DNA from: Bacteroidaceae bacterium
GTDB taxonomy: Bacteria > Bacteroidota > Bacteroidia > Bacteroidales > Bacteroidaceae
Direction: 5' to 3'
Length of the DNA stretch: 44,647 nucleotides
NCBI GenBank assembly: GCA_017503645.1
Contig: JAFVSR010000033.1
Span: forward strand, 1-44,647
Position numbers and translations under genes: made by a program. Positions 35,983-44,496 of the stretch are shown one piece after another; position 1 is the first letter of the stretch; each line of letters opens with the position of its first letter. Under the pieces are notes generated by a model, which saw nothing but the letters and a program-made list of their open reading frames with translations, searched no databases and was not told the DNA's origin.

Positions 35983-36034
35983 ATTGTGTGTGTTATAAGT
36001 TATTTCTTTACGATTAAATGGAAGATACCCGATA

Positions 36035-36042
36035 CAAATATA
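36035..36042 (-). promoter_or_regulatory. -7 element candidate for the BspA-like gene
   Basis: On the minus strand this reads TATATTTG, a full match to TAnnTTTG, about 55 bases before the ATG. A weak TTAG lies 19 bases upstream. Confidence 0.45.
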
Positions 36043-36123
36043 TAACGAAAGGTTTAGAAATCTAATATTTTAGAAAATGAAATACCTCTGTTGCGTTATA
36101 TTTAACTTACATTATTAGTAATT

Positions 36124-36169
36124 AACATAGAAGCAGGTAGCAAACGTGTTTGCTACCTGCTTCTATGTT
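36124..36169. terminator. Near-perfect palindrome after the export operon
   Basis: 22-base arms (36124-36145 and 36148-36169) pair perfectly around GT, with core AGAAGCAGGTAGCAAAC. It lies 25 bases after the stop of the permease gene (minus strand), before the BspA leader. It likely terminates the MacAB-TolC-type operon. Confidence 0.8.
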
Positions 36170-36194
36170 GTGAATTAAAAGTGTGCTTTTAAGC

Positions 36195-37421
36195 CTACTC
36201 GTACCTTATTGCCTCTATTGGGTCGAGGTCGGCGGCCTTTTTGGCAGGGTACCACCCGAAGAAAATTCCCGTAACGGTGCACACGACAAAGCTCAGAACA
36301 ACGCTCCACAACTGTATATACACCGGCCACGCTGCAAGTATTTTCACAAGGTAGGAGCAGCCTGCACCCACTAACACACCTATTATACCGCCTGTGATGC
36401 TTATGAGGATTGCCTCTATGAGGAACTGGCTCAAAATATCTATGCCGCGTGCGCCCACCGACATACGCAAGCCTATCTCCTTGGTGCGTTCTGTTACCGA
36501 CACATACATAATATTCATAATACCTATTCCACCCACAATAAGCGAAATACCTGCCACGCAGCCAAGCAATATGGTCATCATATCGGTGGTGCTGTTCATC
36601 ATCTCGCTTAGTTCCTGTTGCGAACGTATTCTGAAGTTGTCTGCCTGCCCCTCGGCAAGTTTATGGTTGCGGCGCAATATGGCGGTTAGCTCCTCAATTG
36701 CCTTGTCGGTTAAATCCTCGTCGATGGCCGATGCGTTTATTCCCTGCAAGTGTGTGATTGCAAGAATGCGTTTCATCACGCTCGTGTAGGGTGCAAGCAC
36801 TATGTTGTCCTGGTCGTGCCCCATACTGTTATATCCTTTGGGAACAAGTGTGCCCACCACGGTGAACGGGATGCTGTTGAAACGAACTACCTTGCCCACA
36901 GGGTCCTCTCCGTCAGGGAAAAGCTCGTCTATAACCGTTTTGCCCAAAAGACACACCTTGGCGGCGGTTTTCACCTCCTGCTCGCTGAACATTTCGCCGT
37001 CTTCTATTTCAAGTTGTCTGATGGTGAGGTGGTCCTCGCTTATGCCGTAAATGGTGGTGGGAGTGTTGTGGTTGCCGCGAATCATCTGCCCCGAACTGTT
37101 CACGCTTGGGCTCACTGCCGACAGCAACTGCGCTTCGCTCTTTATGCTCTCGTAGTCCTCCAATTTAAGTGTTTGCATATCGGCGCTGTTCTGCCTCACA
37201 CCGCCACGGCGGTCGCCACCCGGGTGTATCATTATCATATTGGAGCCCATCTCCGATATCTGCGCCTGTATGCTTCGTTTTGAGCCTTGGCCTATTGCAA
37301 GCATAGTGATAACCGATGCCACACCTATTATAATGCCAAGCATAGTGAGGAAGGCACGTAATTTGTTGCCCGCGATGGCGCGTAATGCTATTTTGAATAA
37401 GTTAGCAAAGTTCATTGTCAA
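36195..37421 (-). CDS. MacB-type ABC transporter permease
   Basis: A 408-residue inner-membrane protein with one N-terminal helix (GIIIGVASVITMLAIG, about 28-45), a periplasmic MacB_PCD domain (IGMIMI to about residue 250) and three C-terminal helices of the FtsX domain (GCVAGISLIVGGIGIMNIMY, TGGIIGVLVGAGCSYLVKIL, VVLSFVVCTVTGIFFGWYPA). The motif ERTKEIGLRMSVGAR is characteristic. It is the last gene of the export operon and overlaps the ATPase gene by 4 bases (ATGA). Unlike E. coli MacB, the permease and ATPase are separate proteins here. Substrate unknown. Confidence 0.92.
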   Translation of the reverse strand: MTMNFANLFKIALRAIAGNKLRAFLTMLGIIIGVASVITMLAIGQGSKRSIQAQISEMGSNMIMIHPGGDRRGGVRQNSADMQTLKLEDYESIKSEAQLLSAVSPSVNSSGQMIRGNHNTPTTIYGISEDHLTIRQLEIEDGEMFSEQEVKTAAKVCLLGKTVIDELFPDGEDPVGKVVRFNSIPFTVVGTLVPKGYNSMGHDQDNIVLAPYTSVMKRILAITHLQGINASAIDEDLTDKAIEELTAILRRNHKLAEGQADNFRIRSQQELSEMMNSTTDMMTILLGCVAGISLIVGGIGIMNIMYVSVTERTKEIGLRMSVGARGIDILSQFLIEAILISITGGIIGVLVGAGCSYLVKILAAWPVYIQLWSVVLSFVVCTVTGIFFGWYPAKKAADLDPIEAIRYE

Positions 37422-38164
37422 TCGTCGTTTTGCACGGGTAGCGAAGCGAGTGTCTCCGCTGCCGATAAGATATTGTTGTTTATGGTATCCTCTTTTATTC
37501 TGCCATCCTTGAGCACAATGTTACGGCTGCTGTACTGCGCAATCTCGGGGTTGTGCGTAACAAAAATTATTGTGCGCCCCTGGGCGTGCAGGCGTTGGAA
37601 GAGGGTTAGAATCTCGAACGATGTGCGTGTGTCCAGGTTACCTGTGGCCTCGTCGGCAAGAATCACGGCGGGGTTGTTCACAAGTGCACGGGCAATGGCC
37701 ACACGCTGCATCTGGCCGCCGCTCATCTGGTTGCTCTTGTGCATAAGACGGTCGCCAAGCCCCACAGCCTTCAGTGCCTCTACCGCTCTTGCGCGGCGCT
37801 CCGTGGCCGATATTCGCGGGTTGTACATAAGCGGCAGCTCCACATTCTCCACCGCGGTGGTCTTTGCCAGCAGATTGTAGTTCTGGAACACAAAACCAAT
37901 CTTGCGCATACGCATACCGGCACGCTGGTTCTTGCTCATAGAGCGCACAGGTATTCCGTCGAGCCTGTACTCGCCGCTTGTGGGGGTGTCGAGGCAACCG
38001 AGCAGGTTGAGCAGGGTGGATTTTCCCGAACCCGATGTACCCATAATGGTGACAAACTCGTTTTCGGTTATTGTGAAACTCACTCCACGCAGGGCGCGCA
38101 CAACCTCGTCGCCCACAATGAATTCCCGCTTCACATTCTCCAATTCTATTATAGGTTTTGCCAT
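37418..38164 (-). CDS. MacB/LolD-type ABC ATPase
   Basis: A 248-residue ABC ATPase with Walker [15 protein letters not shown]-loop VFQNYNLLAKTTAVENVELPL, signature MSGGQMQRVAIARALV, Walker B VILADEATGNLDT and the switch His in FVTHNPEIA. The sequence GTPTSGEYRLDGIPVRSM is typical of the MacB/LolD group. It energises the adjacent permease, with which it overlaps by 4 bases, and begins 19 bases after the adaptor gene. Confidence 0.93.
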   Translation of the reverse strand: MAKPIIELENVKREFIVGDEVVRALRGVSFTITENEFVTIMGTSGSGKSTLLNLLGCLDTPTSGEYRLDGIPVRSMSKNQRAGMRMRKIGFVFQNYNLLAKTTAVENVELPLMYNPRISATERRARAVEALKAVGLGDRLMHKSNQMSGGQMQRVAIARALVNNPAVILADEATGNLDTRTSFEILTLFQRLHAQGRTIIFVTHNPEIAQYSSRNIVLKDGRIKEDTINNNILSAAETLASLPVQNDD

Positions 38165-38183
38165 AGAATGAACAAAATATTAT

Positions 38184-39362
38184 TTACTTTTTATTCCTGT
38201 TTCTTGGTCCGGGAGCAAACGGGCTGCGTTCTGTGGGGGCCTGTGCTGTGCTTTTGGTGGTTACACTCACCTCGCTCACCACCTCGCTGCCGGCGGGCAT
38301 TCCGCTTACAATCTGCGTGAGCGAGCCGTTTGTGGTACCTGCTTCCACGCTGTGGGCAACAAAGGTTTTCTCCTCCAATGTCCATAGTTTGTCTTTGCCT
38401 TCGCAGTCGCGTATGGTGTACTCCTCACCCAAAAGTGCTGCGTTGGGCGCAAAGCGTAACGCCTTGTTGCTCACTGCCAAAACATCGTTTACTTCAAGTG
38501 TGTATATGGTAACGTTGGCTGTGAGACCGGGCTTTAGTTTCAGTTGGGGGTTGGCGGCCGAAATAACCACCTCGTATGTAACCACGTTGCTTGTGGTTGT
38601 GGGTTCTTGGCGCACCTGTGTCACATACCCCTCGAACTCGTCGTTAGGGAAGGCATCTACTGTGTAAACGCATCGCTGGCCCACCTGCACATTGCCTATG
38701 TCTGCCTCGTCAATGTCGGCAATAAGGCGCATATCGGTGAGGTCGGCTGCAATGGTAAAGAGGGTGGGGGTGTTGTACGACGATGCCACGGTTTGGCCCT
38801 CCTCTATGGCTTTGCTCAGTACCACGCCGTCTATGGGCGATGTAATGGTGGCATAGCCTAAATTGGTGCGCGCCTTCTCTACATTGAATTTAGATGTTTC
38901 GTAGCTGTTCTTGGCCTTTTGATAGGATAGGTTGGCGGTGTCGAAATCGTCGGCACTCACAAGCCCTTTTTCATATAGTTTTGTTGTGCGCTCAAGGTTC
39001 TTCTTTTGATATTCATACTCCACCTGTGCGCTCTTCATATTGTTCTCGCTGCTCGAGAGCTCGCTTATGAGGTTGGTGCGGTCGAGTTCGGCAATCACAT
39101 CGCCTTTTTTTACTATGCTGTTGTAATCGACATACACACGGCTTATGATGCCCGACACCTGCGTACCTACCTCCACCTTTGTGACAGGCTCAATGGTACC
39201 TGTGGCGGTTACTCCGCTGCATATATCCTTCTTCTCCACCTTGGCATAGCTTATTTTGATGGGCAGTTTCTTTCCATCGCCGCTCATAAACCATACAATG
39301 CCTGCAATCACTGCTGCCACGGCTGCAAGCATCAGCACTCTTCTTTTTGTTCTTCTTCTCAT
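38184..39362 (-). CDS. MacA-type periplasmic adaptor
   Basis: A 392-residue membrane-fusion protein that bridges the inner-membrane permease and the outer-membrane TolC channel. One N-terminal membrane anchor (VLMLAAVAAVIAGIVWFM) is followed by the lipoyl halves (TKVEVGTQVSGIISRVYVDY and YATITSPIDGVVLSKAIEEG), a coiled-coil hairpin between them (about 95-160), and a beta-barrel (FPNDEFEGYVTQVRQEP). It ends in a basic, Pro-rich tail. It lies 25 bases after the TolC-type gene. Confidence 0.93.
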   Translation of the reverse strand: MRRRTKRRVLMLAAVAAVIAGIVWFMSGDGKKLPIKISYAKVEKKDICSGVTATGTIEPVTKVEVGTQVSGIISRVYVDYNSIVKKGDVIAELDRTNLISELSSSENNMKSAQVEYEYQKKNLERTTKLYEKGLVSADDFDTANLSYQKAKNSYETSKFNVEKARTNLGYATITSPIDGVVLSKAIEEGQTVASSYNTPTLFTIAADLTDMRLIADIDEADIGNVQVGQRCVYTVDAFPNDEFEGYVTQVRQEPTTTSNVVTYEVVISAANPQLKLKPGLTANVTIYTLEVNDVLAVSNKALRFAPNAALLGEEYTIRDCEGKDKLWTLEEKTFVAHSVEAGTTNGSLTQIVSGMPAGSEVVSEVSVTTKSTAQAPTERSPFAPGPRNRNKK

Positions 39363-39387
39363 ATTGTAATTGTGTTTATTTGCTTAA

Positions 39388-40752
39388 TTAAAACAATATA
39401 TCTCCGCCCATATAAAACTTAAGCAACTGCAGGTTAAGTATGGCGGTGTATTTTGCCTGCAACAGCTCCTGTTGCGCTGCAAGCAGATTGCTGCGCTCGG
39501 TAAGCAGGTCGGTGGCATTCTTCAGCCCCACGCCGAACTGCTCGCTCACAAGGTCGTAACTTGCCTGTGCGCTCTCCACGTTGCTGCGTGCCGACAGGAA
39601 TTTCTTTTGTGCGCTGTTGGCATCTAACCACAGTGTCTCCACCGTGCCGTATAGCTCTTTCAGTGCGCTCTGTTCCTGCAACTGGCTGTTAGTACGTTGT
39701 ATTTTGGCCTTCTGTATGTTGCTTTTGGTGTTGCGGTTGTCGTATATGGGTATAGACAACGACAGGCCGACCGAGCCGTTGAGGTTATATTTCATCTGGT
39801 GACCGAAACTCTCGTTGCCATTGTCGCTGTTGCTTGTTCCGGCCCCCGCGTTAAGCGACAAGGTGGGGTAGTAACCCGCGCGTGCTATTTTCACGGCAAT
39901 GTCGGAACTTTGTGTCGATAGTTTGCTGCTCTCAATCTCGGGGCGGCAGGCAAGCGCTGCTGTGTATGCTTCGTTTATGGTTGCAAGCGGTGTGAGGGCA
40001 AGCTCGTCGGCAGCGTCGGGGGTGGCTATCATTATGTCGCGCTCGTCGGTAATTTCTAACAGCTGTTTCAGTTGCAGCTTGAACTGTGCGAGCTGTGCTT
40101 CGCTGTTTACCAACTGATATTCGGCATTGTTTACCTGCGACTGCAACTGCACCACCTCGCTGCGGGCAATCTTGCCCACTTCGAATTTGGCCTCGCCCTG
40201 TTTGAGGCTTTCCTGTGCAGCCTCCAAAGTGGCTTTGCTCACCTTTACAGCCTCGGTGGAGTAGAGGATTTGCACAAAAAGTTTTGCAATCTGCTCCTTA
40301 AGGCTGTTTTCACGCTCTTTCACGCTCAACTCCGCAATGTTGCGGGCCACCTTCTGCTGCTTTATGTTGTTAATGTTCTGTCCGCCATTGAACAGGGTTA
40401 CACGGGCGTTCACTCCATAGCTGCCCGAGTAGCTGAAGTGGTCTTGTGAGGAACTCACACGGCTGCCTCCCGAGCCGTCCGATGTTACGAACGAGCTGCC
40501 TGCGTTGTCGAAATAGGGTTGGTAACGCCCGTTTTGGCTTGTACTCAGCGAGAGGGAAGGAAAGAGCGCAGCCGTGGCGCTTTTCACGTTTATCTCGCTC
40601 TCGTCAAGCGACAGTTTCTCCATCTTCAGCTGTATGTTGTGCTCAATGGAGTAGTCTATGCAATCCTTCAAGCTCCACTGTCGGGCTGTTTGCGCAGCAA
40701 GGCTTCCCGCAGCAAGTGTGAGCATTGCAATCGTAAAAAATCTCCTTAACAT
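39388..40752 (-). CDS. TolC-family outer-membrane channel
   Basis: A 454-residue protein with a signal peptide (FFTIAMLTLAAGSLAAQT) and the two-fold repeated OEP helices. Clear stretches are WSLKDCIDYSIEHNIQLKME at the start, GEAKFEVGKIARSEVVQLQS near residue 185, and SYDLVSEQFGVGLKNATDLL near residue 405. TolC proteins form a trimeric trans-envelope channel. As the first gene of the operon it completes a tripartite efflux/export set with the adaptor, ATPase and permease. The protein or small-molecule substrate is unknown. Confidence 0.93.
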   Translation of the reverse strand: MLRRFFTIAMLTLAAGSLAAQTARQWSLKDCIDYSIEHNIQLKMEKLSLDESEINVKSATAALFPSLSLSTSQNGRYQPYFDNAGSSFVTSDGSGGSRVSSSQDHFSYSGSYGVNARVTLFNGGQNINNIKQQKVARNIAELSVKERENSLKEQIAKLFVQILYSTEAVKVSKATLEAAQESLKQGEAKFEVGKIARSEVVQLQSQVNNAEYQLVNSEAQLAQFKLQLKQLLEITDERDIMIATPDAADELALTPLATINEAYTAALACRPEIESSKLSTQSSDIAVKIARAGYYPTLSLNAGAGTSNSDNGNESFGHQMKYNLNGSVGLSLSIPIYDNRNTKSNIQKAKIQRTNSQLQEQSALKELYGTVETLWLDANSAQKKFLSARSNVESAQASYDLVSEQFGVGLKNATDLLTERSNLLAAQQELLQAKYTAILNLQLLKFYMGGDILF

Positions 40753-40831
40753 ATCTTTGTATCTAATATATAACAGGTAAATATCGTTCTATTTGATAAT
40801 GAAAGAGCCGAAAGGTTTAATCCTTTATATG

Positions 40832-40839
40832 CAAAATTA
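40832..40839 (-). promoter_or_regulatory. -7 element candidate for the export operon
   Basis: On the minus strand this reads TAATTTTG, a full match to TAnnTTTG, about 80 bases before the ATG. No good -33 TTTG was found. Confidence 0.35.
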
Positions 40840-40898
40840 TCTAAAAATGATATAAGTATATATTTGGCCTGCTTATTTTAACAATATTTATATTGCAA

Positions 40899-40930
40899 AT
40901 TGTTCGTTTGGCAATTTTGGCTTATCTTCG
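40899..40930 (+). promoter_or_regulatory. Promoter candidate for the NhaC gene
   Basis: ATTG at 40899-40902, a 20-base spacer, then TATCTTCG at 40923-40930. Each box differs by one base from consensus. The leader is about 15 bases. Confidence 0.45.
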
Positions 40931-40949
40931 CATTTAATTTTGCAAAAAG

Positions 40950-42248
40950 ATGAATGTAAAAAATATTGTGAAGGGTGTGGTGGCGCTTTCGCCCATAGCC
41001 CTGTTGCTCACGGTTTATCTTGCAGGCTCCATCATAGCCGGCGATTTTTATAAAATTCCCATAACGGCAGCCTTTGTGGTGGCGGCCATATATGCCATTG
41101 CAGTTATGCGTGGCAGTAACACATTGGAGGAGAGAATAAAAACCTTCTCCCGCGGTGCGGCCAACTCGCGCGTTATGCTTATGGTGTGGATTTTTGTGCT
41201 TGCCGGTGCTTTTGCCGCCCTTGCAAAGAGTATGGGTGCCGTGGATTCCACCGTTGCGCTTACGCTGCATCTCATCCCGCAACATTTTTTGCCTGCCGGT
41301 ATATTCATTGCCGCCTGTTTTATATCTATGTCCATAGGTACATCGGTGGGCACCATTGTAGCACTCACCCCTGTGGTCACCGCCCTGGCTGCACAGATTG
41401 GTTGCGAGGTGGCGTGGCTTGTGGCAATAGTGGTGGGTGGCGCATTCTTTGGCGACAACCTATCGTTTATTTCCGATACCACAATTGCTGCCACACAATC
41501 GCAAGGTTGCTCTATGCGAGATAAGTTCAAAACAAACTTCCTGCTTGTTCTGCCCGCGGCAATCATCACAGCCGCTATTTATCTGTTAAGCGGCACAGCG
41601 ACAGCAGTGGCCGAGCCTGTCACATTCACTGTAATAGATTGCGTTAAGATTCTTCCTTATCTTGTGGTTATAATCACCGCACTGTGTGGCATAAACGTGC
41701 TTGTGGTGCTTGTAATAGGTATTCTGATATCGGCAATCATAGGTGTGTGCACGGCATCCATAGGTGTGGTGGATATATTCTCCTCGCTTGGTGCGGGCAT
41801 AGCCTCTATGGGCGAGCTCATAATAGTGACAATGCTGGCCGGCGGCCTTTTGGAGATTGTAAAGGTGAACGGTGGTTTGGAGTTTCTCATACGTGCCGTA
41901 ACATACAAGGTGCGTTCGCAGCGTGCTGCCGAGTTCTCTATTGCCGTTCTCACCGCGCTATCCAACCTGTGCACGGCAAACAATACCATAGCCATCCTCT
42001 CTACCGGAGATATTGTGCGCGACATATCGCGCACCTTCGACATTGCCCCTCGTCGCTCGGCAAGTATTATGGACACCACTTCCTGCTTTGTGCAGGGAGT
42101 TATCCCTTATGGTGCGCAGCTGCTTATGGCATCGGGGCTTGCCGCGGTGTCACCAGTTGCCATCATACCACACCTGTATTACCCCGCGCTCATTGGCATA
42201 ATGGTGCTGCTCTCCATCATATTCCGCATACCGCGGTGCAATGATTAA
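40950..42248 (+). CDS. NhaC-family Na+/H+ antiporter
   Basis: A 432-residue polytopic inner-membrane protein with about eleven hydrophobic segments. The family's conserved stretches are present: FISMSIGTSVGTIVALTPVV (about 125-145), VVGGAFFGDNLSFISDTTIA with the Asp/Ser pair (about 165-185), and SNLCTANNTIAILSTGDIVR (about 330-350). Such proteins exchange Na+ (or a substrate such as malate for Na+) for protons. The exact ion and substrate cannot be inferred. It stands alone, 66 bases before riboflavin synthase. Confidence 0.85.
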   Translation: MNVKNIVKGVVALSPIALLLTVYLAGSIIAGDFYKIPITAAFVVAAIYAIAVMRGSNTLEERIKTFSRGAANSRVMLMVWIFVLAGAFAALAKSMGAVDSTVALTLHLIPQHFLPAGIFIAACFISMSIGTSVGTIVALTPVVTALAAQIGCEVAWLVAIVVGGAFFGDNLSFISDTTIAATQSQGCSMRDKFKTNFLLVLPAAIITAAIYLLSGTATAVAEPVTFTVIDCVKILPYLVVIITALCGINVLVVLVIGILISAIIGVCTASIGVVDIFSSLGAGIASMGELIIVTMLAGGLLEIVKVNGGLEFLIRAVTYKVRSQRAAEFSIAVLTALSNLCTANNTIAILSTGDIVRDISRTFDIAPRRSASIMDTTSCFVQGVIPYGAQLLMASGLAAVSPVAIIPHLYYPALIGIMVLLSIIFRIPRCND

Positions 42249-42259
42249 CTTTTTGTAAC

Positions 42260-42289
42260 ATTGCCTTAAAAGATAAATCCATATATTCG
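42260..42289 (+). promoter_or_regulatory. Promoter candidate for riboflavin synthase
   Basis: ATTG at 42260-42263, an 18-base spacer, then TATATTCG at 42282-42289. It may separate ribE transcription from the antiporter. No riboswitch fold was recognised in this short gap. Confidence 0.4.
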
Positions 42290-42314
42290 CAAACAATTAA
42301 AACAACAGAAAGAT

Positions 42315-42914
42315 ATGTTTTCAGGAATAGTAGAAGAATTTGCAACAGTAACAAAATTGGTGCGTGAGCAGGGTAACCTGCACCTCACGCTCACCTGCTC
42401 GTTCACAAACGAACTAAAGATAGACCAGAGTGTGTCGCACAACGGAGTGTGCCTCACGGTGGTGAACATAGAGGGTGACGAATACACCGTTACCGCAATG
42501 AGCGAAACGCTCGAGCGTTCAAACATCGGCCTCTTGGAGGTGGGCGACAAGGTGAACGTGGAGCGCAGTATGATGATGAACGGCCGCCTCGACGGGCACA
42601 TAGTACAGGGCCACGTGGACCAGACCGCCGAGTGCACCGACATAAAGGATGCCGACGGCAGCTGGTACTATACATTCCATTACAAGCACGATGCCGAAAT
42701 GGCAGCAAAGGGCTACCTTACAGTGGATAAAGGTTCGGTAACGGTGAACGGTGTGAGCCTCACCGTGTGCGAGCCCACCGACGACTCCTTCAAGGTGGCG
42801 ATAATCCCTTACACATACGAGCACACCAATTTCCACACCATCAAGGTGGGTACAAAAGTGAACATAGAGTTCGACATCATAGGCAAGTACATTGCCCGTA
42901 TGATAAACAAATAA
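42315..42914 (+). CDS. ribE: Riboflavin synthase, alpha chain
   Basis: Converts two molecules of 6,7-dimethyl-8-ribityllumazine into riboflavin. The 199-residue protein has two lumazine-binding repeats. It begins MFSGIVEEFATV; the active-site motifs are VSHNGVCLTVV in the first repeat and SVTVNGVSLTVCEPT in the second, with MNGRLDGHIVQGHVDQT between them. Length is normal. A nitroreductase gene follows after 9 bases, a fitting neighbour because it needs FMN. Confidence 0.95.
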   Translation: MFSGIVEEFATVTKLVREQGNLHLTLTCSFTNELKIDQSVSHNGVCLTVVNIEGDEYTVTAMSETLERSNIGLLEVGDKVNVERSMMMNGRLDGHIVQGHVDQTAECTDIKDADGSWYYTFHYKHDAEMAAKGYLTVDKGSVTVNGVSLTVCEPTDDSFKVAIIPYTYEHTNFHTIKVGTKVNIEFDIIGKYIARMINK

Positions 42915-42923
42915 CCCGGTGCT

Positions 42924-43463
42924 ATGAAGAGTTTTTTGGAACTTGCGCAGGCCCGCCAGAGCGACCGCTCCTTTGAGCCCGGGCGCACCATAGAACGCGA
43001 TGTGCTCGAGCGCATTGTGGAAGCGGGCAGGCTTGCCCCCTCGGCTTGCAACGGGCAGCCGTGGCATTTTACCGTGGTAACCGACAGCGAACTGCTGCCG
43101 CAGGTGGGCAAGGCAACCTCGAGCCTTGGAATGAACCGATTTGTAAAAGATGCGGCGGCCCTTGTGCTCATAACACACGAACCCACAAACATAACATCGA
43201 AATTGGGTTGCGGCATTAAAGACAAAGATTTCCCAATGATGGATTTGGGGATAGCATCGGCCTACATTACCCTTGCTGCCGAAGACGAAGGCATTGGCAG
43301 TTGCATACTTGGCTGGTTCGACGAGAAGAAGATAAAGCAACTTGCAGGAATCCCCGAGAAGAAACGCCTTATGCTCATTGTGGCATTGGGCTATGCCGCC
43401 AAGCCTAAACGAAAGAAGATACGCAAAGAGTGGAGCAAGGTGGTTTCATTCGAGAAATACTGA
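42924..43463 (+). CDS. Nitroreductase-family flavoprotein
   Basis: A 179-residue FMN-dependent oxidoreductase. The N-terminal QARQSDRSFEPGRTIERDVL carries the family's S-x-R-x-F FMN-phosphate motif. It continues EAGRLAPSACNGQPWHFTVV, and later MMDLGIASAYITLAAEDEGI and GSCILGWFD. The substrate is unknown; members reduce quinones, nitro groups or flavins with NAD(P)H. It lies 9 bases after ribE and 6 bases before the acetyltransferase gene. Confidence 0.88.
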   Translation: MKSFLELAQARQSDRSFEPGRTIERDVLERIVEAGRLAPSACNGQPWHFTVVTDSELLPQVGKATSSLGMNRFVKDAAALVLITHEPTNITSKLGCGIKDKDFPMMDLGIASAYITLAAEDEGIGSCILGWFDEKKIKQLAGIPEKKRLMLIVALGYAAKPKRKKIRKEWSKVVSFEKY

Positions 43464-43469
43464 TTTTGT

Positions 43470-44081
43470 ATGAACGACAGCAATCTGCAAATATTACCAT
43501 TTACTCAAGATGATATTCCCGCGGCAGTGGAACTCACGGTAGATGCGTGGAGCGAAGCGCTGCAAGACTGGGACCAAGATATTGCCCGTGTGGTGTGTGA
43601 GTATAGCGTGCGCTACGAATACCAGAACCCCTCGCTGGCCCTGAAGATTGTTGCCGATGGCGAGATGAAAGGCTTTATCTTTGCCTCCAACGGCGGTGGC
43701 AACCCTGCAGCCGATGAGTGGTACTCCGTGGCACGCAAGAATTTCACCGATAAGGAGCAGAACGAGATACTCGATATGGTGCTCTCATCGTCGCACGGCA
43801 ACGAGGATATGGTTGCCTGCAAAATGGGGCAGGGCGATGTTATGCTCACCTTCTTCCTTAGTGCCCAAAAGGGGTGCGGCAGCCTGTTGCTGCCTGCAAT
43901 GAGCAACCTGCTCAAAAGCCGGGGCTATGAAAATATGCTGCTGTGGACCGACATCACCTGCAACCACTCCTACTACCCCCGCCACGGTTTTGAGCTTGTA
44001 GATGAAAAAGCCTTTTCCAAATATGATATGGAGGAGCCTTTTGTGGTGTATGTATATAAGAAAAGGATATATTCCCATTAA
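43470..44081 (+). CDS. GNAT-family N-acetyltransferase
   Basis: A 203-residue protein of the GNAT fold. It begins NLQILPFTQDDIPAAVELTVDAWSEAL. The acetyl-CoA-binding motif A is SAQKGCGSLLLPAMSNLLKS (about 130-150), in place of the usual Q/RxxGxG/A, and the closing motif B is YYPRHGFELVDEK. It is longer than the 150-residue minimum. The substrate is unknown. It is the last gene of the ribE-nitroreductase-GNAT set. Confidence 0.8.
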   Translation: MNDSNLQILPFTQDDIPAAVELTVDAWSEALQDWDQDIARVVCEYSVRYEYQNPSLALKIVADGEMKGFIFASNGGGNPAADEWYSVARKNFTDKEQNEILDMVLSSSHGNEDMVACKMGQGDVMLTFFLSAQKGCGSLLLPAMSNLLKSRGYENMLLWTDITCNHSYYPRHGFELVDEKAFSKYDMEEPFVVYVYKKRIYSH

Positions 44082-44116
44082 AAATGGGCTGCTATTTTTA
44101 GCAGCCCATTTTTAAT
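44077..44116. terminator. Bidirectional terminator between GNAT gene and rnpB
   Basis: Perfect 18-base arms (44077-44094 and 44099-44116) around TTTT, with core AATGGGCTGCTA. A- and T-runs flank the core in both directions, which suits the convergent GNAT and rnpB transcripts. The arms extend to just before the rnpB 3' end. Confidence 0.85.
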
Positions 44117-44462
44117 TGCAGTCGGCCTATAAGCCGGGTTCTGTACCCCTTACGGGGTGCCTGTCATTCATCTATACATTGTGTCGCCACAATGTTAAAG
44201 CGTTCTACCCTCCGGCTCGGGCGAGCAACCCTCAAACACCGGTTTACATGAACTTGCAGCCTCCAAGACACACGGCCCGTACATCGCTGCACGGCCGGTG
44301 GGCTCTTACCCCACCTTCTCACCCTTACCCTTGCGGGCGGTTATTTTCTTCTGCGTTACTCCGCCTTCACAGGCAGCTTTCTGTTAGGAAGTGGAGTGCT
44401 CTGTGCTGCCCGGACTTTCCTCTCTTGCCTTGCGGCAACAGCGACAAGCTGGCCGACTGTAT
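44117..44462 (-). ncRNA. rnpB: RNase P RNA
   Basis: The catalytic RNA of RNase P, which trims the 5' leader of tRNA precursors. On the minus strand the 5' end carries CAGTCGGCC (44459-44451), which pairs exactly with GGCCGACTG at the 3' end (44127-44119) as helix P1. The universal core GAGGAAAGTCCGGGC is at 44422-44408. The 3' core reads ACAGAACCCGGCTTATAGGC (44144-44125). About 345 bases is normal for a bacterial type A RNA. The ends are approximate by 5-10 bases. Confidence 0.95.
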
Positions 44463-44488
44463 AATTTGTTTCATCTATTTTCGCGCTG

Positions 44489-44496
44489 CAAATATA
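44489..44496 (-). promoter_or_regulatory. rnpB promoter, -7 box
   Basis: On the minus strand this reads TATATTTG followed by C, a full match to TAnnTTTG, about 25 bases before the P1 helix. A TTTT lies 19 bases upstream and a TTTG 23 bases upstream, inside the repeat arm. Confidence 0.65.

Noticed and set aside
42249-42314. FMN riboswitch before riboflavin synthase
   Set aside because: The gap is only 66 bases and shows no FMN-box pattern.
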